NCBI GenBank assembly: GCA_025350885.1
Contig: JANXXA010000279.1
Span: forward strand, 1-6,375
DNA length: 6,375 nucleotides
Source of the DNA: Phenylobacterium sp.
GTDB taxonomy: Bacteria > Pseudomonadota > Alphaproteobacteria > Caulobacterales > Caulobacteraceae
Direction of reading: 5' to 3'
A program made the position numbers and the translations under genes. Position 1 is the stretch's first letter. Every line of letters starts with the position of its first letter. A model generated the notes under the pieces. The model ran no database searches. It had not been told where the DNA came from and saw only the letters and a list, made by a program, of their open reading frames with translations. Of this stretch, positions 5,753 to 6,375 are shown piece after piece.

Positions 5753-6375
5753 CGGGGCCGCTCCCCCAGAGGTTCGACATCCACCGGCTGGCCGGGGTTG
5801 AGCCGGGCGGAGGGCCGGGCCTCGATCAGGTAGACCAGCCGGTCGCGGGCCTCGCGGCTGTAGATCACCGGCGGGGTGAATTCCGGCCGGGGCGAGATGT
5901 AGGCGATCGTCGCCGTCATGCCCTTGGCGCAGCCGTCGCAGGAAAACCGCACTACACCGCCGACGCGGTAGGCCGAAAGCAACGCCTGCGGCGCGAAGAA
6001 CCGCAGCTTGATCCGCGCATCGGGCAGCAGAGAGAGGATCGGCTGGTTGGCCGGCGCCCATTCGCCCTGCTGAAAAAACACCTGCTCCACCCGTGCGGCG
6101 CCCGGCGCCGTGGGCGCCACGTCGGAGAGCCGCGCGGCGGCGCTGGCGAGCCCGGCCTCGGCCTCGCCGACCCTGGCGTCGGCGGCGCGGATCTGGTCTT
6201 CCCGACCCCCTAGCGCGGCGGCGTCGCGTTGCTTCCTGGCGGCCCTGACCTGAGCTTCGGCGGCTTGCGACGCCGCCCTGGAGTCGTCGAGGGCGGCCTT
6301 GGACTGATAGCCCTTGGCGGCCAGGGTCGAGACCCGGCGCAGCCTGGCCGCCGCGTCGCCGGCGCGGGCCTTGGC
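5749..6375 (-). CDS. HlyD/YbhG-family membrane fusion protein, C-terminal part (5' end beyond window)
   Basis: Periplasmic adaptor of the ABC exporter, linking the inner-membrane pump to the outer envelope. The window holds the last 208 residues; the frame runs open to the right edge, so the membrane anchor and first lipoyl half are missing. Residues 1-85 of the visible part are an Ala/Arg/Gln-rich coiled coil, including LAAKGYQSKAALDDSR and the LGGREDQIRAA turn typical of YbhG-like proteins. The second lipoyl half follows (GAARVEQVFFQQGEWAPANQPILSLLP, spanning about 92-118), then a beta-barrel domain with RVGGVVRFSCDGC, YISPRPEFTPPVIYSRE and LNPGQPVDV, all family hallmarks. There is a Cys pair in CDGC (5929-5946 region). 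The stop TGA overlaps the ATPase GTG by 4 nt. It is first of the three visible exporter genes in transcription order; the symbol is withheld because orthology to ybhG cannot be shown from a fragment. Confidence 0.92.
   Translation of the reverse strand, partial: AKARAGDAAARLRRVSTLAAKGYQSKAALDDSRAASQAAEAQVRAARKQRDAAALGGREDQIRAADARVGEAEAGLASAAARLSDVAPTAPGAARVEQVFFQQGEWAPANQPILSLLPDARIKLRFFAPQALLSAYRVGGVVRFSCDGCAKGMTATIAYISPRPEFTPPVIYSREARDRLVYLIEARPSARLNPGQPVDVEPLGERPR

Noticed and set aside
4976..5833. Plus-strand open frame of 285 codons opposite the ABC ATPase gene
   Set aside because: Shadow of the ATPase, which carries all canonical motifs on the minus strand; the translation is composition-biased and starts within the coding sequence.
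5753..6061. N-terminal extension of the ATPase in its own frame to 6061
   Set aside because: The added stretch overlaps the fusion-protein coding region in another frame and lacks homology; the GTG at 5752 with GTGA overlap and a ribosome site explains the start.

Overview
The window looks like chromosomal DNA from an alphaproteobacterium, most likely of the Caulobacter/Phenylobacterium type. The evidence is high GC in most of the sequence, a Suv3-like helicase typical of alphaproteobacteria, and an HlyD/ABC-2 exporter of the style common in that class. This placement is recognition by eye; no search was run.

Layout. (1) 1-1159, minus strand: N-terminal 386 codons of a Suv3-type RNA/DNA helicase, running off the left edge. 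(2) 1281-2063, plus strand: a 260-residue predicted lipoprotein with an N-terminal soluble domain and about three C-terminal membrane segments, divergent from the helicase. (3) 2092-3611, minus strand: a three-gene block of visibly lower GC. In transcription order it holds a Gp49/HigB-type (RelE-like) toxin, an XRE-family antitoxin overlapping it by 11 nt, and an unrecognised 282-residue protein with a GMGHNLPPDELP motif. The block has a recognisable promoter with a palindromic operator that abuts the toxin start codon, and it ends in a strong hairpin that contains stop codons of both convergent genes. (4) 3705 to the right edge, minus strand: a translationally coupled export operon of HlyD/YbhG-like membrane fusion protein (its 5' part lies beyond the window), then a YbhF-like ABC ATPase, then an ABC-2 permease, joined by GTGA and ATGA overlaps.

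The most interesting observation is that an exact 13-bp direct repeat, CCCCCAAGAGCTA, brackets the toxin-antitoxin block (2050-2062 and 3695-3707). Each copy lies on the stop codon of a flanking host gene: the last codons of the plus-strand lipoprotein on the left, the stop of the minus-strand permease on the right. Removing one copy plus the DNA between would leave both host genes intact and convergent, with stop codons overlapping by two bases. This suggests a compact 1.65-kb module inserted without damage between two convergent genes. No integrase or transposase is present, so the mechanism is open and the repeat could still be chance.

Functionally, the right part should move a small molecule (perhaps a drug or toxic compound) across the envelope. 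The central module is a self-regulated toxin-antitoxin system with a possible third component. The left part is RNA metabolism plus an envelope protein of unknown role.
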